Shown here in pieces: positions 27,369 to 39,861 of a stretch of 64,000 bases of DNA. Positions within the stretch are counted from its first letter, which is position 1. Every line of letters starts with the position of its first letter. Under the pieces are notes generated by a model that worked only from the letters and a program-made list of their open reading frames with translations, was not told the DNA's origin and made no database searches. The translations under genes and the position numbers were made by a program. The stretch comes from Megachile rotundata (Eukaryota > Arthropoda > Insecta > Hymenoptera > Megachilidae). Location: positions 2,604,001 to 2,668,000 of the forward strand of contig NW_027473317.1 in the NCBI RefSeq assembly GCF_050947335.1, given 5' to 3'.

Positions 27369-28542
27369 TGATAGTGATTTTATGATTGTGATTGTATGAT
27401 TGCGATTGTATGATTGCAATTTTATGAGTGTGATTATATGATTATGATTGTATGATTGTGATTGTATGATGGTGATTGTATGATTGTGATTGTATGATGG
27501 TGATTGTATGATTGTGATTGTATGTTTGTGATTAAATGATTGTGATTGTATGATTGTGATTGTATGGTTGTGATTGTATGATTGTGATTGTATGATTGTG
27601 ATTGTATGATTGTGATTGTATGATTGTGATTGTATGACTGTGATTGTATGATTGTGATAGTAAGATTGTGATTGTATGATTGTGATTGTATGATTGTGAT
27701 TGTATGATTTTAATTGCATAATTGGGATTGTATGATTGGGATTGTATGATTGTGATAGAATGATTGCGATTGTATGATTGCGATTGTATGATTGCGATTG
27801 TATGATTGTGATTGTATGATTGCGTTTGTATGATTGCGATTGTATGATTGTCATTGTATGATTGTGATTGTATGATTTTAATTGGATGATTGTGATTGTA
27901 TGATTGCGATTGTAATATTGCGATTGTATGATTGGGATTGTATGATTGTGATTGTATGATCGTGATTGTATGATCGTGATTGTATGATCGTGATTGTATG
28001 ATTGTGATTGTATGATTGTGATTGTACGATAGTGATTGTGACATTGCGATTGTATGATTGCGATTGTATGATTGTGATTGTATGGTTGTGATTGTATGAT
28101 TGTGATTGTATGATTGTGATTGTATGATTGTGATTGTATGATTGTGATTGTATGACTGTGATTGTATGATTGTGATAGTAAGATTGTGATTGTATGATTG
28201 TGATTGTATGATCGTGATTGTATGATCGTGATTGTATGATCGTGATTGTATGATTGTGATTGTATGATTGTGATTGTACGATAGTGATTGTGACATTGCG
28301 ATTGTATGATTGCGATTGTATGATTGTGATTGTATGACTGTGATTGTATGATTGTGATTGTATGATTGAGATTGTATGATTGCGATTGTAATATTGCGAT
28401 TGTATGATTGTGATGTATGATTGTGATTGTATGATCGTGATTATATGATCGTGATTGTATGATTGTAATTGTATGATTGTGATTATATGATTGTGATTGT
28501 ATGATTGTGATTGTATGACTGTGATTGTATAATAGTGATTGT

Positions 28543-28723
28543 GACATTGCGATTGTATGATTGCGATTGTAATATTGCGATTGTATGATTGTGATGTATG
28601 ATTGTGATTGTATGATCGTGATTATATGATCGTGATTGTATGATTGTGATTGTATGATTGTGATTATATGATTGTGATTGTATGATTGTGATTGTATGAC
28701 TGTGATCGTATAATAGTGATTGT
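28543..28723. repeat. 181-bp block, one period after a junction
   Basis: Landmarks at 28,543 and 28,724. A 13-bp unit 181 bp upstream (28,412 against 28,593) shows that the preceding period is present but has lost its GACATTGCG start to the junction at 28,370. Confidence 0.8.
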
Positions 28724-29563
28724 GACATTGCGATTGTATGATTCCGATTGTATGATTGTGATTGTATGAGTGTGATTGTATGATTGTGATAGTAAGATTG
28801 CGATTGTATGATTGTGATTGTATGATTGTGATTGTATGATTGTGATTGTATGATAGTGATTGTGACATTGCGATTGTATGATTGCGATTGTATGATTGTG
28901 ATTGTATGATTGTGATTGTATGATTGTGATTGTATGATTGTGATTGTATGATTGTGATTGTATGATTTTGATTGTATCATTGTGATTGCATGATTGAGAT
29001 TGTATGATTGTGATTGTATGATAGCGATTGTATGATTGTGATTGTATGATTGTGATTGCATGATTGTGATTGTATGATCGTCATTGTATGATTGTGATTG
29101 TATGATTTTGATTGTATGATTGTGATTGTATGATTGTGATTGTATGATTGTGATTGTATCATTTTGATTGGATGATTGTGATTGTATGATTGCGATTGTA
29201 TGCTTGTGATTGTATGATTGTGATTGTATAATTGTGGCTATATGATTGTGATTGTATGATTGCGTTTGTATGATTGTGGTCGTATGATTGTGATTGTATG
29301 ATTGTGATTGTATGATTGTGATTGTATAATTGTCATTGTATGATTGTGATTGTATGACTTTTATTGTATGATTGTGATTGTATGATTGTGATTGTATGAT
29401 TGTGATTGTATGATCGTGATTGTATGATCGTGATTGTATGATCGTGATTATATGATTCTGATTGTATGATTGTGATTATATGATTGTGATTGTATGATTG
29501 CGTTTGTATGATTGTGATTTTATGATAGTGATTGTATGATTGTGATTGTATGATAGTGATTGT

Positions 29564-29744
29564 GACATTGCGATTGTATGATTGCGATTGTAATATTGCG
29601 ATTGTATGATTGTGATGTATGATTGTGATTGTATGATCGTGATTATATGATCGTGATTGTATGATTGTAATTGTATGATTGTGATTATATGATTGTGATT
29701 GTATGATTGTGATTGTATGACTGTGATCGTATAATAGTGATTGT
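29564..29744. repeat. 181-bp block, single period (deletion state)
   Basis: Landmarks at 29,564 and 29,745 with one 13-bp unit at 29,614. The equivalents at 17,098, 49,335 and 61,899 all have two periods, so the simplest reading is loss of one 181-bp block here. Confidence 0.8.
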
Positions 29745-30235
29745 GACATTGCGATTGTATGATTCCGATTGTATGATTGTGATTGTATGAGTGTGATTGT
29801 ATGATTGTGATAGTAAGATTGCGATTGTATGATTGTGATTGTATGATTGTGATTGTATGATTGTGATTGTATGATAGTGATTGTGACATTGCGATTGTAT
29901 GATTGCGATTGTATGATTGTGATTGTATGATTGTGATTGTATGATTTTAATTGTATGATTGTGATTGTATGATTGTGATTGCATGATTGCGACTGTATGA
30001 TTGTGATTGTATGATTTTGATTGCATGATTGTGACTGCATGACTGTGATTATATGATTGTGATTGTATGATTGTGATTGTATGATTGTGATTGTATGATG
30101 GTGATTGTATGATTATGATTGTATGATTGTGATTGTATGATTGTGATTGTATGATTGTGATTGTATCATTTTGATTGGATGATTGTGATTGTATGATTGC
30201 GATTGTAATATTGCGATTGTATGATTGTGATTGTA

Positions 30236-30347
30236 TGATCGTGATTGTATGATCGTGACTGTATGATCGTGATTGTATGATCGTGATTGTATGATCGTGA
30301 TTGTATGATCGTGATTGTATGATCGTGATTGTATGATCGTGATTGTA
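30236..30347. repeat. Run of eight TGATCG units, second one modified
   Basis: GATC sites at 30,237 to 30,335; it belongs to the GACTG-marked lineage. Confidence 0.9.
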
Positions 30348-31005
30348 TGATTGTGATTGTACGATAGTGATTGTGACATTGCGATTGTATGATTGCGATT
30401 GTATGATTGTGATTGTATGACTGTGATTGTATGATTGTGATTGTATGGTTGTGATTGTATGATTGTGATTGTATGACTGTGATTGTATGACTGTGATTGT
30501 ATGATAGTGATTGTGATATTGCGATTGTATGATTGCGATTGTATGATTGTGATTGCATGACTGTGATTATATGACTGTGTTTGTATGATTGTGATTGTAT
30601 GATTGTGATTGTATGATTGTCATTGTATGAATGTGATTGTATGACTTTTATTGTATGATTGTGATTGCATGATTGTGATTGTATGATTGTGATTGTATGA
30701 TTGTGATTGTATGATTGTGATTGTATGATTGTGATTGTATGATTGTGATTGTATGATTGTGATTGTATGATTTTGATTGTATGATTGTGATTGCATGATT
30801 GAGATTGTATGATTGTGATTGTATGATTGTGATTGTATGATTGTGATTGTATGCTTGTGATTGTATGATTGTGATTGTATAATTGTGATTATATGATTGT
30901 GATTGTATGATTGTGATTGTATGATTGCGTTTGTATGATTGTGATTGTGACATTGCGATTGTATGATTGCGATTTTATGATTGTGTTTGTATGATTGCGA
31001 TTGTA

Positions 31006-31117
31006 TGATTGTGATCGTATGATTGTGGTTATATAATTATGGTTCCATGATTGTGATTGTATGATTGTTCCTGCATGATTATGATCGTATGATTGTAATT
31101 GCATGATTCAGATTGTA
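31006..31117. repeat. 112-bp GGTTCC landmark 8
   Basis: Nested counterpart of landmark 4 (12,383 bp upstream). Next landmark 6,926 bp downstream, across the HOR junction. Confidence 0.92.
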
Positions 31118-31302
31118 TGATAGTGATTTTATGATTGTGATTGTATGATTGCGATTGTATGATTGCAATTTTATGAGTGTGATTATATGATTATGATTGT
31201 ATGATTGTGATTGTATGATGGTGATTGTATGATTGTGATTGTATGATGGTGATTGTATGATTGTGATTGTATGTTTGTGATTATATGATTGTGATTGTAT
31301 GA

Positions 31303-34300
31303 TTGTGATTGTATGATTGTGATTGTATGGTTGTGATTGTATGATTGTGATTGTATGATTGCGATTGTATGATTGTGATTGTATGATTGTGATTGTATGA
31401 CTGTGATTGTATGATTGTGATAGTAAGATTGTGATTGTATGATTGTGATTGTATGACTGTGATTGTATGATTTTAATTGTATAATTGGGATTGTATGATT
31501 GGGATTGTATGATTGTGATAGAATGATTGCGATTGTATGATTGCGATTGTATGATTGCGATTGAATGATTGCGATTGTATGATTGCGTTTGTATGATTGC
31601 GATTGTATGATTGTCATTGTATGATTGTGATTGTATGATTTTAATTGGATGATTGTGATTGTATGATTGCGATTGTAATATTGCGATTGTATGATTGGGA
31701 TTGTATAATTGTGATTGTATGATCGTGATTGTATGATCGTGATTGTATGATCGTGATTGTATGATTGTGATTGTATGATTGTGATTGTACGATAGTGATT
31801 GTGACATTGCGATTGTATGATTGCGATTGTATGATTGTGATTGTATGACTGTGATTGTATGATTGTGATTGTATGATTGTGATTGTATGACTGTGATTGT
31901 ATGATTGTGATTGTATGATAGTGATTGTGATATTGCGATTGTATGATTGCGATTGTATGATTGTGATTGCATGACTGTGATTGCATGATTGCGACTGTAT
32001 GATTGTGATTGTATGATTTTGATTGTATGATTGTGATTATATGATTGTGATTGTATGATTGTGATTATATGATTGTGATTGTACGATTGTGATTGTATGA
32101 CTGTGATTGTATAATAGTGATTGTGACATTGCGATTGTATGATTGCGATTGTATGATTGTGATTGTATGACTGTGATTGTGTGATTGTGATAGTAAGATT
32201 GTGATTGTATGATTGTGATTGTATGATTGCGATTGTATGATAGTGATTGTGACACAGCGATTGTATTATTGCGATTGTATGATTGTGATTGTATGATTGT
32301 GATTGTATGATTTTAATTGTATGATTTTGATTGTATGATTGTGATTGTATGATCGTGATTGTATGATCGTGATTGTATGATCGTGATTATATGATTCTGA
32401 TTGTATGATTGTGATTATATGACTGTGATTGTATGATTGCGTTTGTATGATTGTGATTTTATGATAGTGATTGTATGATTGTGATTGTATGATAGTGATT
32501 GTGACATTGCGATTGTATGATTGCGATTGTAATATTGCGATTGTATAATTGTGATGTATGATTGTGGTTGTATGATCGTGATTATATGATCGTGATTGTA
32601 TGATTGTGATTGTATGATTGTGATTAAATGATTGTGATTGTATGATTGTGATTGTATGACTGTGATTGTATAATAGTGATTGTGACATTGCGATTGTATG
32701 ATTGCGATTGTATGACTGTGATTGTATGACTGTGATTGCATGATTGCGACTGTATGATTTTGATTGTATGATTTTGATTGCATGATTGTGATTGCATGAC
32801 TGTGATTATATGATTGTGATTGTACGATTGTGATTGTATGATTATGATTGTATGATTGTGATTGTATGATTGTCATTGTATGATTGTGATTGTATGATTT
32901 TAATTGTATGATTGTGATTGTATGATTGCGATTGTAATATTGCGATTGTATGATTGTGATTGTATGATCGTGATTGTATGATCGTAATTGTATGATCGTG
33001 ATTGTATGATCGTGATTGTATGATTGTGATTGTATGATTGTGATTGTATGATTGTGATTGTATGGTTGTGATTGTATGATTGTGATTGTATGATTGCGAT
33101 TGTATGATTGTGATTGTATGATTGTGATTGTATGACTGTGATTGTATGATTGTGATAGTAAGATTGTGATTGTATGATTGTGATTGTATGATTGTGATTG
33201 TATGATTTTAATTGTATAATTGGGATTGTATGATTGGGATTGTATGATTGTGATAGAATGATTGCGATTGTATGATTGCGATTGTATGATTGCGATTGTA
33301 TGATTGCGATTGTATGATTGCGTTTGTATGATTGCGATTGTATGATTGTCATTGTATGATTGTGATTGTATGATTTTAATTGGATGATTGTGATTGTATG
33401 ATTGCGATTGTAATATTGCGATTGTATGATTGGGATTGTATAATTGTGATTGTATGATCGTGATTGTATGATCGTGATTGTATGATCGTGATTGTATGAT
33501 TGTGATTGTATGATTGTGATTGTACGATAGTGATTGTGACATTGCGATTGTATGATTGCGATTGTATGATTGTGATTGTATGACTGTGATTGTATGATTG
33601 TGATTGTATGATTGTGATTGTATGACTGTGATTGTATGATTGTGATTGTATGATAGTGATTGTGATATTGCGATTGTATGATTGCGATTGTATGATTGTG
33701 ATTGCATGACTGTGATTGCATGATTGCGACTGTATGATTGTGATTGTATGATTTTGATTGTATGATTGTGATTATATGATTGTGATTGTATGATTGTGAT
33801 TATATGATTGTGATTGTACGATTGTGATTGTATGACTGTGATTGTATAATAGTGATTGTGACATTGCGATTGTATGATTGCGATTGTATGATTGTGATTG
33901 TATGACTGTGATTGTGTGATTGTGATAGTAAGATTGTGATTGTATGATTGTGATTGTATGATTGCGATTGTATGATAGTGATTGTGACACAGCGATTGTA
34001 TTATTGCGATTGTATGATTGTGATTGTATGATTGTGATTGTATGATTTCAATTGTATGATTTTGATTGTATGATTGTGATTGTATGATCGTGATTGTATG
34101 ATCGTGATTGTATGATCGTGATTATATGATTCTGATTGTATGATTGTGATTATATGACTGTGATTGTATGATTGCGTTTGTATGATTGTGATTTTATGAT
34201 AGTGATTGTATGATTGTGATTGTATGATAGTGATTGTGACATTGCGATTGTATGATTGCGATTGTAATATTGCGATTGTATAATTGTGATGTATGATTGT

Positions 34301-37300
34301 GGTTGTATGATCGTGATTATATGATCGTGATTGTATGATTGTGATTGTATGATTGTGATTAAATGATTGTGATTGTATGATTGTGATTGTATGACTGTGA
34401 TTGTATAATAGTGATTGTGACATTGCGATTGTATGATTGCGATTGTATGACTGTGATTGTATGAGTGTGATTGTATGATTGTGATAGTAAGATTGTGATT
34501 GTATGATTGTGATTGTATGATTGCGATTGTATGATAGTGATTGTGACACAGCGATTGTATTATTGCGATTGTATGATTGTGATTGTATGATTGTGATTGT
34601 ATGATTTCAATTGTATGATTTTGATTGTATGATTGTGATTGTATGATCGTGATTGTATGATCGTGATTGTATGATCGTGATTGTATGATCGTGATTGTAT
34701 GATTGTGATTGTATGATTGTGATTGTACGATAGTGATTGTGACATTGCGATTGTATGATTGCGATTGTATGATTGTGATTGTATGACTGTGATTGTATGA
34801 TTGTGATTGTATGATTGTGATTGTATGACTGTGATTGTATGATTGTGATTGTATGATAGTGATTGTGATATTGCGATTGTATGATTGCGATTGTATGATT
34901 GTGATTGCATGACTGTGATTGCATGATTGCGACTGTATGATTGTGATTGTATGATTTTGATTGTATGATTGTGATTATATGATTGTGATTGTATGATTGT
35001 GATTATATGATTGTGATTGTACGATTGTGATTGTATGACTGTGATTGTATAATAGTGATTGTGACATTGCGATTGTATGATTGCGATTGTATGATTGTGA
35101 TTGTATGACTGTGATTGTGTGATTGTGATAGTAAGATTGTGATTGTATGATTGTGATTGTATGATTGCGATTGTATGATAGTGATTGTGACACAGCGATT
35201 GTATTATTGCGATTGTATGATTGTGATTGTATGATTGTGATTGTATGATTTTAATTGTATGATTTTGATTGTATGATTGTGATTGTATGATCGTGATTGT
35301 ATGATCGTGATTGTATGATCGTGATTATATGATTCTGATTGTATGATTGTGATTATATGACTGTGATTGTATGATTGCGTTTGTATGATTGTGATTTTAT
35401 GATAGTGATTGTATGATTGTGATTGTATGATAGTGATTGTGACATTGCGATTGTATGATTGCGATTGTAATATTGCGATTGTATAATTGTGATGTATGAT
35501 TGTGGTTGTATGATCGTGATTATATGATCGTGATTGTATGATTGTGATTGTATGATTGTGATTAAATGATTGTGATTGTATGATTGTGATTGTATGACTG
35601 TGATTGTATAATAGTGATTGTGACATTGCGATTGTATGATTGCGATTGTATGACTGTGATTGTATGAGTGTGATTGTATGATTGTGATAGTAAGATTGTG
35701 ATTGTATGATTGTGATTGTATGATTGTGATTGTATGATAGTGTTTGTGACATTGCGATTGTATGATTGCGATTGTATGATTGTGATTGTATGATTGTGAT
35801 TGTATGATTGTGATTGTATGATTGTGATTGTATGATTTTAATTGTATGATTGTGATTGTATGACTGTGATTGCATGATTGCGACTGTATGATTTTGATTG
35901 TATGATTTTGATTGCATGATTGTGATTGCATGACTGTGATTATATGATTGTGATTGTACGATTGTGATTGTATGATTATGATTGTATGATTGTGATTGTA
36001 TGATTGTCATTGTATGATTGTGATTGTATGATTTTAATTGTATGATTGTGATTGTATGATTGCGATTGTAATATTGCGATTGTATGATTGTGATTGTATG
36101 ATCGTGATTGTATGATCGTAATTGTATGATCGTGATTGTATGATCGTGATTGTATGATTGTGATTGTATGATTGTGATTGTATGATTGTGATTGTATGGT
36201 TGTGATTGTATGATTGTGATTGTATGATTGCGATTGTATGATTGTGATTGTATGATTGTGATTGTATGACTGTGATTGTATGATTGTGATAGTAAGATTG
36301 TGATTGTATGATTGTGATTGTATGATTGTGATTGTATGATTTTAATTGTATAATTGGGATTGTATGATTGGGATTGTATGATTGTGATAGAATGATTGCG
36401 ATTGTATGATTGCGATTGTATGATTGCGATTGTATGATTGCGATTGTATGATTGCGTTTGTATGATTGCGATTGTATGATTGTCATTGTATGATTGTGAT
36501 TGTATGATTTTAATTGGATGATTGTGATTGTATGATTGCGATTGTAATATTGCGATTGTATGATTGGGATTGTATAATTGTGATTGTATGATCGTGATTG
36601 TATGATCGTGATTGTATGATCGTGATTGTATGATTGTGATTGTATGATTGTGATTGTACGATAGTGATTGTGACATTGCGATTGTATGATTGCGATTGTA
36701 TGATTGTGATTGTATGACTGTGATTGTATGATTGTGATTGTATGATTGTGATTGTATGACTGTGATTGTATGATTGTGATTGTATGATAGTGATTGTGAT
36801 ATTGCGATTGTATGATTGCGATTGTATGATTGTGATTGCATGACTGTGATTGCATGATTGCGACTGTATGATTGTGATTGTATGATTTTGATTGTATGAT
36901 TGTGATTATATGATTGTGATTGTATGATTGTGATTATATGATTGTGATTGTACGATTGTGATTGTATGACTGTGATTGTATAATAGTGATTGTGACATTG
37001 CGATTGTATGATTGCGATTGTATGATTGTGATTGTATGACTGTGATTGTGTGATTGTGATAGTAAGATTGTGATTGTATGATTGTGATTGTATGATTGCG
37101 ATTGTATGATAGTGATTGTGACACAGCGATTGTATTATTGCGATTGTATGATTGTGATTGTATGATTGTGATTGTATGATTTCAATTGTATGATTTTGAT
37201 TGTATGATTGTGATTGTATGATCGTGATTGTATGATCGTGATTGTATGATCGTGATTATATGATTCTGATTGTATGATTGTGATTATATGACTGTGATTG

Positions 37301-37714
37301 TATGATTGCGTTTGTATGATTGTGATTTTATGATAGTGATTGTATGATTGTGATTGTATGATAGTGATTGTGACATTGCGATTGTATGATTGCGATTGTA
37401 ATATTGCGATTGTATAATTGTGATGTATGATTGTGGTTGTATGATCGTGATTATATGATCGTGATTGTATGATTGTGATTGTATGATTGTGATTAAATGA
37501 TTGTGATTGTATGATTGTGATTGTATGACTGTGATTGTATAATAGTGATTGTGACATTGCGATTGTATGATTGCGATTGTATGACTGTGATTGTATGAGT
37601 GTGATTGTATGATTGTGATAGTAAGATTGTGATTGTATGATTGTGATTGTATGATTGTGATTGTATGATAGTGTTTGTGACATTGCGATTGTATGATTGC
37701 GATTGTATGATTGT
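31303..37714. repeat. Array of 1.93-kb repeats with internal deletions
   Basis: The 1.93-kb family continues here as four anchors at 32,037, 33,772, 34,975 and 36,906, spaced 1,735, 1,203 and 1,931 bp. The two short periods are the full one minus 196 bp (14 units) and minus 728 bp (52 units). Each period carries exactly one 13-bp unit (32,553, 34,288, 35,491 and 37,422). The last copy is cut at 37,714 by the start of HOR unit 2. Confidence 0.85.
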
Positions 37715-37931
37715 GATTGTATGATTGTGATTGAATGATTGTGATTGTATGATTGTGATTGTATGCTTGTGATTGTATGATTGTGATTGTATAATTGTGA
37801 TTATATGATTGTGATTGTATGATTGTGATTGTATGATTGCGTTTGTATGATTGTGATTGTATGATTGTGATTGTGACATTGCGATTGTATGATTGCGATT
37901 TTATGATTGTGTTTGTATGATTGCGATTGTA

Positions 37932-38043
37932 TGATTGTGATCGGATGATTGTGGTTATATAATTATGGTTCCATGATTGTGATTGTATGATTGTTCCTGC
38001 ATGATTATGATCGTATGATTGTAATTGCATGATTCAGATTGTA
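37932..38043. repeat. 112-bp GGTTCC landmark 9
   Basis: Counterpart of landmark 1 with the same GATCGGA mark; first landmark of HOR unit 2. Confidence 0.92.
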
Positions 38044-38938
38044 TGATAGTGATTTTATGATTGTGATTGTATGATTGCGATTGTATGATTGCAATTTTAT
38101 GAGTGTGATTATATGATTATGATTGTATGATTGTGATTGTATGATGGTGATTGTATGATTGTGATTGTATGATGGTGATTGTATGGTTGTGATTGTATGT
38201 TTGTGATTATATGATTGTGATTGTATGATTGTGATTGTATGATTGTGATTGTATGGTTGTGATTGTATGATTGTGATTGTATGATTGCGATTGTATGATT
38301 GTGATTGTATGATTGTGATTGTATGACTGTGATAGAATGATTGCGATTGTATGATTGCGATTGTATGATTGCGATTGTATGATTGTGATTGTATGATTGC
38401 GTTTGTATGATTGCGATTGTATGATTGTCATTGTATGATTGTGATTGTATGATTTTAATTGTATGATTGTGATTGTATGATTGCGATTGTAATATTGCGA
38501 TTGTATGATTGTGATTGTATGATCGTGATTGTGTGATCGTAATTGTATGATCGTGATTGTATGATCGTGATTGTATGATTGTGATTGTATGATTGTGATT
38601 GTATGATTGTCATTGTATGATAGTGATTGTGATATTGCGATTGTATGATTGCGATTGTATGATTGTGATTGCATGACAGTGATTGTATGATTGTGTTTGT
38701 ATGATCGTGATTGTATGATCGTGATTGTATGATCGTGATTGTATGATCGTGATTGTATGATTGTGATTGTATGATTGTGATTGTACGATAGTGATTGTGA
38801 CAATGCGATTGTATGATTGCGATTGTATGATTGTGATTGTATGACTGTGATTGTATGATTGTGATTGTATGATTGTGATTGTATGATTGCGATTGTATGA
38901 CTGTGATTGTATTATTGTCATTGTATGATAGTGATTGT

Positions 38939-39300
38939 GACATTGCGATTGTATGATTGCGATTGTAATATTGCGATTGTATGATTGTGATGTATGATTG
39001 TGATTGTATGATCGTGATTATATGATCGTGATTGTATGATTGTGATTGTATGATTGTGATTATATGATTGTGATTGTATGATTGTGATTGTATGACTGTG
39101 ATTGTATAATAGTGATTGTGACATTGCGATTGTATGATTGCGATTGTAATATTGCGATTGTATGATTGTGATGTATGATTGTGATTGTATGATCGTGATT
39201 ATATGATCGTGATTGTATGATTGTGATTGTATGATTGTGATTATATGATTGTGATTGTATGATTGTGATTGTATGACTGTGATCGTATAATAGTGATTGT
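38939..39300. repeat. 181-bp block, two periods
   Basis: Unit 2 counterpart of 6,897-7,258. Landmarks at 38,939, 39,120 and 39,301; 13-bp units at 38,989 and 39,170. Confidence 0.85.
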
Positions 39301-39749
39301 GACATTGCGATTGTATGATTCCGATTGTATGATTGTGATTGTATGAGTGTGATTGTATGATTGTGATAGTAAGATTGCGATTGTATGATTGTGATTGTAT
39401 GATTGTGATTGTATGATTGTGATTGTATGATAGTGATTGTGACATTGCGATTGTATGATTGCGATTGTATGACTGTGATTGTATGATTGTGATTGTATGG
39501 TTGTGATTGTATGATTGTGATTGTATGACTGTGATTGTATGACTGTGATTGTATGATAGTGATTGTGATATTGCGATTGTATGATTGCGATTGTATGATT
39601 GTGATTGCATGACTGTGATTATATGACTGTGATTGTATGATTGTGATTGTATGATTGCGTTTGTATGATTGTGATTGTATGATTGTGATTGTGACATTGC
39701 GATTGTATGATTGCGATTTTATGATTGTGTTTGTATGATTGCGATTGTA

Positions 39750-39861
39750 TGATTGTGATCGTATGATTGTGGTTATATAATTATGGTTCCATGATTGTGA
39801 TTGTATGATTGTTCCTGCATGATTATGATCGTATGATTGTAATTGCATGATTCAGATTGTA
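39750..39861. repeat. 112-bp GGTTCC landmark 10
   Basis: Counterpart of landmark 2 at offset 32,042. Next landmark 4,660 bp downstream, 181 bp more than in unit 1. Confidence 0.92.

Larger units (their letters stand above)
28370..32729. repeat. 4.4-kb nested duplicated segment, copy B
   Basis: Second copy of the segment at 15,918-20,346, 69 bp shorter. That difference is exactly one missing 181-bp block (near 29.6 kb) and one missing or gained 14-bp set, offset by 98 bp that copy A has lost near 18.1-18.4 kb. The left junction is clear: upstream of 28,370 the sequence reads GATTGAG, whereas copy A has GACATTGCG. The unit 2 version starts at about 60,705 and runs off the window. Confidence 0.85.
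5673..37714. repeat. Higher-order repeat unit 1 (32,042 bp)
   Basis: This segment is repeated immediately downstream with the same order of variant units. Sixteen GGTTCC landmarks fall into eight pairs separated by 32,042 (twice), 32,223, 32,335 (four times) and 32,530 bp. The left edge is set by comparing 5,673 onward with 37,715 onward: both share an unusual TGATTGAATG unit and a GATCGGA variant at about 5,897 and 37,939, whereas upstream bases differ (GAGATT versus GTGATT). Internally the unit holds nested repeats: the 181-bp blocks, the 1.93-kb family at about 18.9-22.8 and 31.3-37.7 kb, and a 4.4-kb segment present at 15.9 and 28.4 kb. The exact breakpoint could be a unit or two away, because the consensus repeats blur it. 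Confidence 0.93.
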
